DNA of 64,000 bases, taken from NCBI RefSeq assembly GCF_019247635.1, contig NZ_JAFBAR010000090.1:62001-126000 (forward strand), given 5' to 3'. Position numbers and translations under genes: made by a program. Shown here one piece after another: positions 7,721 through 17,609 of the stretch. Origin of the DNA: Mycobacterium sp. Lineage in GTDB: Bacteria > Actinomycetota > Actinomycetes > Mycobacteriales > Mycobacteriaceae. The notes beneath the pieces are model-generated. The model was not told the origin of the DNA. It saw only the letters and a list, made by a program, of their open reading frames with translations, and ran no database searches. The stretch's first letter is position 1; every line of letters starts with the position of its first letter.

Positions 7721-9348
7721 TCCGCCATCATGTGCGGGTAGGTGTGGTCGACGGCCGGAACGAACGTCTCCTTGATGGTGCGAGCCGACGTCCAGCGCAA
7801 AAGATTCAGCGGCGATCCCGCTTTGTCGTTGGTGCCCGACCCGCGCGAACCCCCGAACGGCTGGCGACCGACCACAGCACCAGTTGGTTTGTCGTTAACG
7901 TAGAAGTTTCCGGCCGCGAACCGCAGTCGCTCCTGCGCGTTCAGTACGGCCGCGCGGTCATCGGCGATCACCGCACCGGTCAACGCGTAGCGGGACCCGG
8001 CGTCAATGACATCCAGCACGGACTCGTACTGGTCGTCGGGATAGACGTGCACCGACAGCAGCGGACCGAAGTACTCGGTCGAGAACGCCTCATCGGTCGG
8101 GTCGTCGGACAGCAGAACCGTCGGGCGCACGAAATAGCCGACGCTGTCGTCGTATTCACCGCCGACCGCGATCGTGACCCCTGCGACGCCCTTGGCGCGT
8201 TCGATAGCATCGACATTCTTGACAAACGCGCGCCGGTCGATCAGCGCTCCGCCGTAGTTGGTCAGGTCAGTGATATCGCCGTAGCGCAATTCCGCCGCGT
8301 CGCCAAGGAAGTCGTCACCCATCCGCTGCCACACCGAACGCGCGACGAATGCGCGCGATGCCGCCGAGCACTTCTGCCCCTGGTAGTCGAACGCCCCGCG
8401 AATCAGGGCTGTGCGCAATACCTCCGGTCGCGCGGAAGCATGCGCGACCACGAAGTCTTTGCCGCCGGTCTCTCCCACCAATCGCGGATAGCTCTGATAG
8501 CGCTCGATACCGGTGCCCACCTGCCGCCACAGCTGCTGGAAGGTGGCCGTCGACCCGGTGAAATGAATACCGGCGAGCCGCGGATCGGCCAGGGCCACAT
8601 CGGATACCGCGAGGCCGTCGCCGGTAACCATGTTGATCACCCCCGGCGGCAGCCCCGCGGCTTCGAGCAGTTGCATGAGCAGGTAGGCCGACAGCGTCTG
8701 GGTGATCGACGGCTTCCACACAACCGTGTTGCCCATCAGCGCCGGTGCGGTCGGCAGGTTGCCGGCGATCGAGGTGAAGTTGAAAGGTGTGATCGCATAA
8801 ACGAAACCGTCGAGTGGGCGGTATTCGCTCCGGTTCCACTCACCCGGGCCGCTCACGGGCTGTTGCGCCAGGATCTGCCGGGCGAACGCGACGTTGAACC
8901 GCCAGAAGTCGATCAGCTCGCAAGGTGCGTCGATTTCGGCCTGGTACACCGACTTCGATTGGCCGAGCATAGTTGCGGCGGCGATCTTTTCGCGCCAGGG
9001 CCCGGCCAGTAGATCGGCGGCTCGCAAGAACACCGCTGCACGTTCATCGAAAGGCATTGCCGCCCAGGTGTTCTTGGCCGCCATTGCGGCGTCGATTGCC
9101 GCGGAGGCGTCGGCGCTCTGAGCGTTGGTCAGAGTGCCCAGCTTCGCGGAGTGCCGATGCGGTTGCACGACATCGATCGGATCGCCGTCGCCCATCCGGT
9201 GTCGGCCGTCGATGACGTGCGGCAGGTCGGTCGGATTGTCGGCAAGCTGTGCCAGTTCGGCGCGTAGCCGGGCGCGTTCGGGAGAATGTGGCGCATAGTC
9301 GTGGACCGGCTCGTTGGCAGGCACCGGAACCTGGGTGATCGCGTCCAT
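7717..9348 (-). CDS. rocA: L-glutamate gamma-semialdehyde (1-pyrroline-5-carboxylate) dehydrogenase
   Basis: ALDH fold, LVGETGGKDFVVAHASA and GQKCSAASRAFV; start taken at 9348 (MDAITQVPVP). Confidence 0.92.
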   Translation of the reverse strand: MDAITQVPVPANEPVHDYAPHSPERARLRAELAQLADNPTDLPHVIDGRHRMGDGDPIDVVQPHRHSAKLGTLTNAQSADASAAIDAAMAAKNTWAAMPFDERAAVFLRAADLLAGPWREKIAAATMLGQSKSVYQAEIDAPCELIDFWRFNVAFARQILAQQPVSGPGEWNRSEYRPLDGFVYAITPFNFTSIAGNLPTAPALMGNTVVWKPSITQTLSAYLLMQLLEAAGLPPGVINMVTGDGLAVSDVALADPRLAGIHFTGSTATFQQLWRQVGTGIERYQSYPRLVGETGGKDFVVAHASARPEVLRTALIRGAFDYQGQKCSAASRAFVARSVWQRMGDDFLGDAAELRYGDITDLTNYGGALIDRRAFVKNVDAIERAKGVAGVTIAVGGEYDDSVGYFVRPTVLLSDDPTDEAFSTEYFGPLLSVHVYPDDQYESVLDVIDAGSRYALTGAVIADDRAAVLNAQERLRFAAGNFYVNDKPTGAVVGRQPFGGSRGSGTNDKAGSPLNLLRWTSARTIKETFVPAVDHTYPHMMAD

Positions 9349-9432
9349 GGAGCCAAGGATCCCCGGCACGCCGGGATGAATGCTTGGCTGATCCGACAAG
9401 ATAGAACACAACGGCTAGTAGAATCGGACAAT

Positions 9433-10995
9433 ATGACCGGTGTCGGGCTAGGGCAGCTGCTGCTCGCTTTGGACGCCACGCTGGTCAGCCTCGTGGCAGC
9501 CCCGCGCGGCTTGGATATGCGGGTCGCCTCGGCGGCGCTGATCGACTCCGACGATGTCCGGCTCGGCCTGGCGCCCGCAGCGGGGTCGGCCGACGTCTTC
9601 TTCCTGCTCGGCATCGCCGACGATGAAGCGAGGCGCTGGCTCGACGGGCGGGCACCGGTCGCGATCTTCGTCAAGGAGCCGTCCGACGCACTGGTGGCCA
9701 AGGCCGTCGCAACCGGGTCAGCGGTCGTCGCCGTGGAGCCGCGGGCGCGCTGGGAGCGGCTCTATCGATTGGTCAATCAGGTCTTCGACCACCAGGGTGA
9801 TCGCGCGGCGGACGATCCCGGCACCGATCTGTTCGGCCTGGCCCAGTCCCTGGCCGACCGCATCCACGGCATGGTCAGCATCGAAGACGCCCAATCCCAT
9901 GTGCTCGCGTACTCGGCTTCCAACGACGAAGCCGATGACCTGCGCCGACTGTCCATCCTGGGCCGTGCCGGCCCGCCCGAGCATCTCGAATGGATCGGCC
10001 AATGGGGCATTTTCGATGCGCTGCGGGCCGGCCGCGAGGTGGTTCGCGTCGCGGAGCGCCCCGAGTTGGGGCTGCGTCCCCGGCTGGCCATCGGGATTCA
10101 CCACGCGCCGGCCGCCGTTCGAGGCCCGCCCGCGTTCGCCGGAGCCATCTGGGTGCAGCAGGGCTCACAACCCCTGGCCGACGACGCCGACGAGATGATG
10201 CGGGGCGCGGCGGTGCTGGCCGCCCGGATCATGGAGCGGCTGGCGACGAGGCCGTCCACGCACGCGCGGCGGGTGCAACAGCTGCTGGGCATCGGTGACG
10301 CTCAGCCGGCCGAGCCGGCCGACATCGCCCGCGAACTCGATCTTCCGGTCGACGGCAACGCCGCGGTTGTCGGCTTCCACGCCGTAACCACCAAACATCG
10401 GTTGGCCGACGTTCTGGCTCTGAGCGCCAGCGCTTTTCGGCGCGACGCGTTGGTTGCGTCCAACGGGTCGCGGGTCTATGTGCTGCTACCGCACACCGCG
10501 GCGACCCGGTCGGTCGCCTCGTGGGCGCGCGGCACCATCAGCGCGCTGCGCGCGGAGTTGGGCGTGACGCTCCGGGCCGCCATCGCCGCGCCGATTGCGG
10601 GTTTGGCCGGAGCGGCTGCGGCACGCCGCGAAGTGGACCGCGTGCTCGACAGTGCTGAGCGCCACCCGATCTCGATCGGCCAGGTGACGTCGTTGGCCGA
10701 AGCGCGCACGACGGTGCTACTTGACGAGATCGTCAGCCTGATCGGAACCGAAGAGCGCCTGGTCGACCCGAGGGTGCGTGATCTGAATGCCACGGATCCC
10801 GTGCTGGCTCAGACCCTGCGTGCCTATCTGGACTGCTTCGGCGACATCGGCGCCGCCGCCGAGTGGCTGCAGGTGCATCCCAACACCGTCCGCTACCGGG
10901 TGCGGCGGATCGAAAAGCTGTTGTCGACGACGTTGACCGATCCCGATGTGCGGCTGTTGTTTTCGCTCGGTTTGCGGGTACTCGAGAGACCATAG
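9433..10995 (+). CDS. pruC: PucR-family transcriptional regulator (PruC-like)
   Basis: C-terminal PucR HTH: LRAYLDCFGDIGAAAEWLQVHPNTVRYRVRRIEKLL; divergent from the proline catabolic genes. Confidence 0.85.
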   Translation: MTGVGLGQLLLALDATLVSLVAAPRGLDMRVASAALIDSDDVRLGLAPAAGSADVFFLLGIADDEARRWLDGRAPVAIFVKEPSDALVAKAVATGSAVVAVEPRARWERLYRLVNQVFDHQGDRAADDPGTDLFGLAQSLADRIHGMVSIEDAQSHVLAYSASNDEADDLRRLSILGRAGPPEHLEWIGQWGIFDALRAGREVVRVAERPELGLRPRLAIGIHHAPAAVRGPPAFAGAIWVQQGSQPLADDADEMMRGAAVLAARIMERLATRPSTHARRVQQLLGIGDAQPAEPADIARELDLPVDGNAAVVGFHAVTTKHRLADVLALSASAFRRDALVASNGSRVYVLLPHTAATRSVASWARGTISALRAELGVTLRAAIAAPIAGLAGAAAARREVDRVLDSAERHPISIGQVTSLAEARTTVLLDEIVSLIGTEERLVDPRVRDLNATDPVLAQTLRAYLDCFGDIGAAAEWLQVHPNTVRYRVRRIEKLLSTTLTDPDVRLLFSLGLRVLERP

Positions 10996-11231
10996 CGCTC
11001 CTGGCTTCCGAAACCTTGTTCGATGTTCTGCGGCTCCGTTGCGCGGTCAATTTTTCGAGACTGCCACGACAAGCTGCGCAAATAGTCTGCCGACATCGGT
11101 TTACGACTCAGTTACACGCGGGTAGTCCCCCGCGGTGAGCTTCGGGCAAAGCCGCCTGGGGTGGAATTGTCGCGTCGGCGCGATATGGGGCCGAGTAGCG
11201 GGACCGATTCCTCGAACTGAAGGAGTAGCTA

Positions 11232-11534
11232 ATGAGGAACATCATCAAACGAACCGCAGCCTGCGCTGTACTCGGCGGAGCCGTGTTGGTCACGGCCGGG
11301 GTTGGTGATGCATACGCAGATCCGGTTCAGGGCGGCCTGGTTAACGTGAACATCGGCAACGTCACCATCGCAGCAAACGTGACCGTGGACGCCGCGGCCG
11401 CCGTCGTTGCCAATGCGTGCGGCGTCGACTTGCCTAACGTCAACGCGCTGGTGTACCAGGTCAGTCAGACCGGTGCACCTACAACTGTGTGCCAACAGAG
11501 CAACGGCCCGGTGACCGTAACCAAGGTCGCCTGA
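11232..11534 (+). CDS. Small secreted, chaplin-like hydrophobic protein
   Basis: 100 aa; signal peptide MRNIIKRTAACAVLGGAVLVTAGVGDAYA; mature region VNVNIGNVTIAANVTVDAAAAVVANACGVDLPNVNALV with two Cys; RBS aaggag upstream. Confidence 0.75.
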   Translation: MRNIIKRTAACAVLGGAVLVTAGVGDAYADPVQGGLVNVNIGNVTIAANVTVDAAAAVVANACGVDLPNVNALVYQVSQTGAPTTVCQQSNGPVTVTKVA

Positions 11535-11689
11535 CATAGCTCGGTCGCCGACCCGCGGGCGGCGGCCCACGCGGCGCGGCGCCCGACGGGGCCGCTCCTT
11601 GTAAGCCGGCCACGGCGCGCAAGGGTTATGTTCGCCGTGAACGTAACGCCCTGCGTTGCACCGGATTTCCAGCCAGTTAGGCTTCCTGG

Positions 11690-12493
11690 GTGGCAGATAC
11701 CCCGTCGTCGTACCTGGTGCTCGCCTCGCAGCGCAGCGGCAGCACGCTGCTGGTCGAATCGCTGCGTGCGACCGGGGTGGCCGGCGAGCCCCAGGAGTTC
11801 TTCCAGTATCTGCCGACCACCAGCCAGTCTCCCCAACCGCGGGAATGGTTCGCCGGCGTCCAAGACGAGTCGATTCTGAACCTGCTTGACCCATGGGACG
11901 AAGGCAAGCCGGACCTGGCGCCGCCGCACATCTGGCGCGACTACATCCGCACCGTCGGTCGAACGCCCAACGGCGTGTGGGGCGGCAAGCTCATGTGGAA
12001 CCAGACGCCGCTCCTGTTGGACCGCGCGGAGGGACTACCCGACCGATCCGGTGACGGATTGTTGGCCGCGATCCGCGACGTCGTCGGGGAAGATCCGCTC
12101 CTGATTCATATACATCGACCTGACGTGATCTCACAGGCCGTGTCATTCTGGCGCGCGGTGCAGACCCGGGTGTGGCGTGGTAGGCCCGACCCGGTCCGTG
12201 ACGCGCGTGCCACGTATCACGCCGGGGCGATCGCCCACGTCGTCACCATGCTGCGTGACCAAGAACGGGGCTGGCAGGATTGGTTCGACGAGGAAAACGT
12301 CAATCCGATCGAGGTTTCCTATCCGGTGTTGTGGCGCAACCTAACTGAGGTGGTGGCCAACATCCTCGAGCAGCTGGGGCTCGATCCGCGGTTGGCACCG
12401 GAGCCGGTCCTGCAACGTCAGGCCGACCAGCGTTCCGACGAGTGGGTGGACCGCTACCGGGCCGATGCCGAAAGAGAGGGACTACCAACATGA
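11690..12493 (+). CDS. Stf0-family sulfotransferase
   Basis: [39 protein letters not shown]-binding motif; GTG start; ATGA overlap with cysD. Confidence 0.85.
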   Translation: MADTPSSYLVLASQRSGSTLLVESLRATGVAGEPQEFFQYLPTTSQSPQPREWFAGVQDESILNLLDPWDEGKPDLAPPHIWRDYIRTVGRTPNGVWGGKLMWNQTPLLLDRAEGLPDRSGDGLLAAIRDVVGEDPLLIHIHRPDVISQAVSFWRAVQTRVWRGRPDPVRDARATYHAGAIAHVVTMLRDQERGWQDWFDEENVNPIEVSYPVLWRNLTEVVANILEQLGLDPRLAPEPVLQRQADQRSDEWVDRYRADAEREGLPT

Positions 12494-13404
12494 CTGCAAC
12501 CGCGACCGTGGCGGTCGACGAGCTGCGCCTGCTGGAGGCCGAAGCGGTGCACATCATCCGTGAGGTCGTCGCCGAACTGGAGCGGCCGGTGTTGCTGTTC
12601 TCGGCCGGCAAGGACTCGATCGTGTTACTTCGCTTGGCGGAGAAGGCGTTTCGTCCACTGCCGCTGCCATTTCCGGTGATGCACGTTGACACAGGGCACA
12701 ACTTCGACGAGGTTATCGAGTTTCGCGATCGCAGGGTCACCGGTCAGGGGCACAAGCTGATCGTCGCGTCGGTGCAGGAATCCATCGACAACGGCCGGGT
12801 TCCCGACCCGGGCCCCGGCGCGTCGCGGAACCGGGCGCAGACCCGCACGCTGCTCGACGCCCTCGAGGCCGGTGGCTTCGACGCCGCATTCGGCGGTGCC
12901 CGCCGCGACGAGGAGCGCGCCCGCGCCAAGGAGCGCATCCTGAGCTTCCGCGACGAGTTCGGCCAGTGGGATCCGCGCGCCCAGCGCCCGGAACCGTGGT
13001 CGCTGTACAACGGCCGGATCAAGAAGGGCGAGCAGGTCCGGGTGTTTCCGCTGAGCAACTGGACCGAGCTCGACGTGTGGCGCTACATCGAGCTGGAAGA
13101 CCTTGAAATACCGTCGATTTACTACGCCCACGAACGCGAGGTGTTCGAGCGCGACGGCATCCTGCTGGCGGTCTCGGAATACGCCGGGCCGCAGAATGGT
13201 GAAACGTCCGCCGTGGAGTCGGTGCGCTATCGCACCGTCGGCGACCTGACCATCACCGGGGCGGTGCGCTCGAAGGCCACCGACATCACCCGCGTCATCA
13301 CCGAGATCTCGGCCGCGACGGTGTCCGAGCGCGGCGAGACCCGCGCCGACGACCGCACGTCGGCCGCCGCGATGGAGGACCGCAAGCGAGAGGGCTACTT
13401 CTGA
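12490..13404 (+). CDS. cysD: Sulfate adenylyltransferase subunit 2
   Basis: [22 protein letters not shown]-loop; [19 protein letters not shown]. Confidence 0.95.
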   Translation: MTATATVAVDELRLLEAEAVHIIREVVAELERPVLLFSAGKDSIVLLRLAEKAFRPLPLPFPVMHVDTGHNFDEVIEFRDRRVTGQGHKLIVASVQESIDNGRVPDPGPGASRNRAQTRTLLDALEAGGFDAAFGGARRDEERARAKERILSFRDEFGQWDPRAQRPEPWSLYNGRIKKGEQVRVFPLSNWTELDVWRYIELEDLEIPSIYYAHEREVFERDGILLAVSEYAGPQNGETSAVESVRYRTVGDLTITGAVRSKATDITRVITEISAATVSERGETRADDRTSAAAMEDRKREGYF

Positions 13405-15311
13405 TGAGTCTGACCAAGCCTGTGACGCGTCAACTGCTGCGCATTGCCACCGCGGGTTCGGTGGACGACGGCAAGAGCACCCTGATCGGACGGCTTCTGC
13501 ACGACACCGACAGCTTGCCGCTGGACCACCTGGAAGCCGTCACCGACGAGGAGGGCGTCGCCGACCTGGCGGCGCTGTCCGACGGTCTGCGCGCCGAACG
13601 CGAACAAGGCATCACCATCGACGTCGCGTACCGATTCTTTTCCACCGAGACCCGCAGCTACATCCTGGCCGACACCCCCGGCCACGAGCGCTACACCCGC
13701 AACATGTTCACCGGTGCGTCCAACGCGCACGTGGCAATCCTGTTGGTGGACGCGCGCGCCGGGGTGCTGCGCCAAACCCGCAGGCACGCCCGGATCGCAA
13801 AACTGTTGGGCATCAAGCACTTTGTCGCGACCGTGAACAAGATCGACCTCGTCGGCTTCGACGAAGGTCGGTTCACCGAGGTGGAGGAAGAGCTGCGCCA
13901 GACGGCGGCGCGGCTTGGCGACGTGGACATCACGGTGATACCGCTGGCGGCCAAGCACGGCGACAACGTCGTGCACCGCTCCGATCGCACACCGTGGTAC
14001 GCAGGTCCGACGTTGCTCGAGTACCTGGAAAGTGTCGAGCTGGCCGCACCGCAAGCCGAGGCGTCCCGACTGCGGCTCCCGGTGCAATGGGTCTCGCGGC
14101 CGACCGCCGACGTGCGGCGCCGCTACACCGGGCGGCTCGCGGCGGGCACACTCAGCGTGGGCGACCCGGTGGTGTCGCTGCCCGCCGGCACCCGTTCCAC
14201 CGTGACGGGACTGGATACCCTCGACGACGACCGCCCGACTGCCGTTGCGCCGCTGTCGGTTTCGATCGAACTGGCGGACGACATCGACGTGGGCCGGGGT
14301 GACGTGCTGGTCAGTGGGGCCGACGACGCTGCTGCGCCCGTGCTGGCGCGTGAGCTCGACGCGACAGTGTGCTGGTTCGTCGACACCCCGCTGCGGGCCG
14401 GCGACCGACTGGCACTCAAGCAGACCGCCAAGAGCGTCCGGACAACGGTGCAGGCGTTGCATTCGCGGCTGGACCCGGAGACCCTCGACGAACTCGACAA
14501 TCCAGTTGAGTTGGCGCTCAACGACATCGGCACCGTGACCCTGCGGACGAGTTCGGTAGTAATCGCCGACGCCTACACCGATAACCGGGATAGCGGCGCG
14601 TTCATCCTGATCGACGAGACCAGTAACGACACCGTCGGCGCGGGCACCATCCTCGAAGCCCGGGAGGTCAACCCAGGCACGCATCCGCGCACCGACATCC
14701 GCTGGCATCCATCGTCTCTCGATCGCCACCACCGATGGCAGGCCACCGGACAGTCGGGTGCCACGATCTGGTTCACCGGCCTGCCCGCTTCCGGCAAGTC
14801 GACGATAGCCGTGGCCGTGGAGCGCGCACTGGTCGAATCTGGACGGGTTGCATACCTGCTCGACGGCGACAACCTGCGCCACGGCCTGTCCGACGACCTC
14901 GGCTTCTCTCCCGGTGACCGCACCGAAAACATCAGGCGGGTAGGACATTTGACGCGACTGCTGGCCGACGCGGGCGTGGTTGCGCTGGCGTCGCTGGTGT
15001 CACCACTCAGGTCGGACCGCGAAACCGCGCGCGCCCTCAACGACGCCGCCAAACTGCCGTTCATCGAGGTGCACGTTGCCACCTCCCTGGCCGAATGCGA
15101 GAAGCGTGACCCCAAAGGCCTTTACGCGCGTGCCCGCAAGGGTGAGCTGAAGGGGCTGACCGGCGTCGACGCACCCTACGAGCCGCCGGAAAACGCCGAT
15201 CTGGTGCTCGATACCACCGGCGCCAGCATCGAGGATCTGGCGGCGAAGGTCATTGATCTGCTGGACGAGCGCAGCCCGCGCCCGGCGGCCGCTCCCGTTG
15301 CCGGGAAGTGA
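13404..15311 (+). CDS. cysNC: Bifunctional sulfate adenylyltransferase subunit 1 / adenylylsulfate kinase
   Basis: GTPase GSVDDGKSTLIGRLL, DTPGHERYTRNM; C-terminal APS kinase GLPASGKSTIAVAVERALVESG. Confidence 0.95.
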   Translation: MSLTKPVTRQLLRIATAGSVDDGKSTLIGRLLHDTDSLPLDHLEAVTDEEGVADLAALSDGLRAEREQGITIDVAYRFFSTETRSYILADTPGHERYTRNMFTGASNAHVAILLVDARAGVLRQTRRHARIAKLLGIKHFVATVNKIDLVGFDEGRFTEVEEELRQTAARLGDVDITVIPLAAKHGDNVVHRSDRTPWYAGPTLLEYLESVELAAPQAEASRLRLPVQWVSRPTADVRRRYTGRLAAGTLSVGDPVVSLPAGTRSTVTGLDTLDDDRPTAVAPLSVSIELADDIDVGRGDVLVSGADDAAAPVLARELDATVCWFVDTPLRAGDRLALKQTAKSVRTTVQALHSRLDPETLDELDNPVELALNDIGTVTLRTSSVVIADAYTDNRDSGAFILIDETSNDTVGAGTILEAREVNPGTHPRTDIRWHPSSLDRHHRWQATGQSGATIWFTGLPASGKSTIAVAVERALVESGRVAYLLDGDNLRHGLSDDLGFSPGDRTENIRRVGHLTRLLADAGVVALASLVSPLRSDRETARALNDAAKLPFIEVHVATSLAECEKRDPKGLYARARKGELKGLTGVDAPYEPPENADLVLDTTGASIEDLAAKVIDLLDERSPRPAAAPVAGK

Positions 15312-15382
15312 GCTGACTCAAGCCGGTTTCCGGGACGCCTCGACGACGCTGACGTGCATACCAAACTGGTACCATCGGTGAA

Positions 15383-15619
15383 GTGAGCACACAAATTGCG
15401 GTCCGCCTACCCGACGAGATCGTCGCTTTTATCGATGACGAAGTCCGGGCACAGCATGCCCGCAGCCGCGCGGCTGTCGTGGTTCGGGCGCTGGAACGGG
15501 AACGTCGCCGTCGTCTCGCCGAACGCGACGCGGAGATCCTCGCGGCCAGCATGTCAGCGCCGAGTGATGTGGATGCGCTGGCCGCCCACTCTGGTCGTAC
15601 CGTCCTCGACATCGACTGA
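15383..15619 (+). CDS. MazE-type ribbon-helix-helix antitoxin
   Basis: 78 aa; TQIAVRLPDEIVAFIDDEVRAQHARSRAAVVVRALERE; 1-nt overlap with the MazF gene. Confidence 0.85.
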   Translation: MSTQIAVRLPDEIVAFIDDEVRAQHARSRAAVVVRALERERRRRLAERDAEILAASMSAPSDVDALAAHSGRTVLDID

Positions 15620-15927
15620 TGCGCCCCATCCACATCGCCCAGCTTGACAAGGCTCGACCCGTCCTGATTCTCACCCGCGAGCTCGTGCGTCCGCATCTCA
15701 CCAACGTCACCGTCGCCCCGATCACGACAACCGTCCGGGGGCTGGCCACCGAAGTTCCGGTAGGCGCGGTGAACGGACTGAATCAACCGTCTGTCGTCAG
15801 TTGCGACAACATCCAAACGATCCCGGTGTCTGACCTTGGTCGTAAAATCGGCTACCTGCTCGCATCGCAGGAGCCCGCCCTGGCCGACGCCGTCGGCAAC
15901 GCGTTCGATCTCGATTGGGCCGTTTGA
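15619..15927 (+). CDS. MazF/PemK-type toxin (endoribonuclease)
   Basis: 102 aa; ARPVLILTRELVRPHLTNVTVAPITTTVRGLATEVPVG, SVVSCDNIQTIP. Confidence 0.88.
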   Translation: MRPIHIAQLDKARPVLILTRELVRPHLTNVTVAPITTTVRGLATEVPVGAVNGLNQPSVVSCDNIQTIPVSDLGRKIGYLLASQEPALADAVGNAFDLDWAV

Positions 15928-15992
15928 CGTCCTAGCGCTCACTCCTGGCCGGATCATCGTGTGCTGGACCGTGATTTCCGGCAGGAGGTTCG

Positions 15993-16065
15993 GGTGGACG
16001 GCACGCCGTTCGGGCGCTACCGCTTGGTGGAGTTGCCGGGCCGCGGCGGTGCTGGAGCTGCCGGT
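15993..16065 (+). pseudogene. Truncated Ser/Thr protein kinase N-terminus (relic)
   Basis: aggagg RBS + GTG then VDGTPFGRYRLVELPGRGGAGAAG, resembling the glycine-rich loop start of mycobacterial STPKs; no kinase body follows. Confidence 0.6.
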
Positions 16066-16119
16066 GCAGTAGCGCAGTGCCGCAAACGGCCGACCGTGTC
16101 TGCGGCAGGAAGTATTTGG

Positions 16120-16222
16120 CAGAGGGTCGCGACCCGCTGCGCCCGGCGACGCCGCGCTTGCGATCGCGTCTCCGCAGAGGGGCGCGACCCGCTGCGCCCG
16201 GCGACGCCGCGCTTGCGATCGC
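16120..16222. repeat. Two tandem copies of a ~48-bp intergenic repeat
   Basis: cagaggg(t/g)cgcgacccgctgcgcccggcgacgccgcgcttgcgatcgc twice; related copy in reverse orientation at 48892-48935. Confidence 0.85.
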
Positions 16223-16327
16223 TCAAGATTCAGCGCGAGCCAATCCCTTGGTCGGCGAGTAGGTCCGCGCAACGATTTGCCGGGGCAGACAGTGCCGGAT
16301 AGCCGCCGCGCGTGAGGAGCAATCGTC

Positions 16328-16486
16328 GTGAGTGAAGACATACCGCAGGGAAGCGACGCAGCGCCGCAGCGAGATCGTCGGCTCGGCCGAGTCGGCTCGG
16401 TATCGGTGGACTGGTGGGCCACTCTGCTCGCCGGTGTGATCACCGCGTTGGCGGTAGCAGACGTGCTTCCGAAGATTCCGTGGTGA
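16328..16486 (+). CDS. Small single-TM protein (52 aa) upstream of a YeiH-type transporter
   Basis: [52 protein letters not shown]; ends 4 nt before the transporter ATG. Confidence 0.55.
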   Translation: MSEDIPQGSDAAPQRDRRLGRVGSVSVDWWATLLAGVITALAVADVLPKIPW

Positions 16487-16490
16487 CGCC

Positions 16491-17609
16491 ATGACTACCA
16501 CGCGCATCGACCCCGAGGAAGCCGTAGCAGAGCCGACCTTCACCAGCAGGCAGCCGCTGGACTACGTGCCGGGCATCCTGCTGCTGATCGGCGTGGGGCT
16601 GCTGGGCAAATACGCCCAGATCTGGTGGAACGCGCTGGCCAAACACGAACATTGGCACGTGCCAGATATCGAATATGTGTTGTGGGCCATCGTGATCGGG
16701 CTCGTGATCACCAACACCATCGGTCTGCATCGGATATTCCGCCCCGGCGTGCAGACCTACGAGTTTTGGCTCAAGACCGGGATCGTGGTGCTCGGTGCGC
16801 GCTTCGTGCTCGGTGATATCGCCAAACTCGGCGCGGTGAGCCTGGTCCAGATCCTGGTCGACATGGCGGTTGCGGGAACCATCATCATCCTGGCCGCGCG
16901 GGCATTCGGGCTATCGGGCAAGCTGGGCTCGTTGCTTGCGATCGGAACCTCGATCTGTGGAGTGTCGGCCATCGTCGCGGCCAAGGGCGCGATCCGGGCC
17001 CGGAACTCCGATGTGGGCTACGCCATCGCCGCAATCCTGGCGCTGGGTGCGGTGGCACTGTTCGTGTTGCCGCCCTTGGGACACGCAATCGGCCTGACGG
17101 ACCGGGAGTTTGGCCTATGGGCGGGGCTGGCGGTGGACAACACCGCCGAAACCACGGCCACCGGCTACCTGTTCTCCGACCACGCCGGCAAAATCGCCGT
17201 CCTGGTCAAATCGACCCGCAACGCGCTGATCGGTTTCGTCGTACTTGGTTTCGCGCTGTATTGGGCCGCGCGCGGGCAGGCCGACCAGATCGCACCTGGT
17301 GCTCGGGCCAAGGCCGCGTTCATCTGGGCGAAGTTTCCGAAGTTCGTGCTTGGCTTCCTTGCCGTTTCGGCGATAGCGACCGCGGGCTGGCTGACCAAGG
17401 GCCAAACCGCCAACCTCGGCAACGTGTCGAAATGGGCGTTCCTGCTTACCTTCGCCGGGGTCGGGCTCAACACCGACATCCGCCAAATCGTTCGCACCGG
17501 ATGGCGCCCGCTCGTCGTCGCGGTCATCGGACTTGTCGTGGTGGCCTCGGTCTCGCTGGGCATCGTGTTGCTGACATCCCGCGTATTACATTGGGGCGTG
17601 GGCACTTAG
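16491..17609 (+). CDS. YeiH/UPF0324 family putative sulfate exporter
   Basis: Polytopic membrane protein; [49 protein letters not shown]. Confidence 0.82.
   Translation: MTTTRIDPEEAVAEPTFTSRQPLDYVPGILLLIGVGLLGKYAQIWWNALAKHEHWHVPDIEYVLWAIVIGLVITNTIGLHRIFRPGVQTYEFWLKTGIVVLGARFVLGDIAKLGAVSLVQILVDMAVAGTIIILAARAFGLSGKLGSLLAIGTSICGVSAIVAAKGAIRARNSDVGYAIAAILALGAVALFVLPPLGHAIGLTDREFGLWAGLAVDNTAETTATGYLFSDHAGKIAVLVKSTRNALIGFVVLGFALYWAARGQADQIAPGARAKAAFIWAKFPKFVLGFLAVSAIATAGWLTKGQTANLGNVSKWAFLLTFAGVGLNTDIRQIVRTGWRPLVVAVIGLVVVASVSLGIVLLTSRVLHWGVGT

Noticed and set aside
13395-14948. 517-aa minus-strand ORF opposite cysNC
   Set aside because: Antisense open frame typical of high-GC codon bias; cysNC on the plus strand has clear domains and correct coupling
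16120-16222. Possible CRISPR array
   Set aside because: Only two adjacent units with no spacer diversity and no cas genes; it is a tandem dispersed repeat
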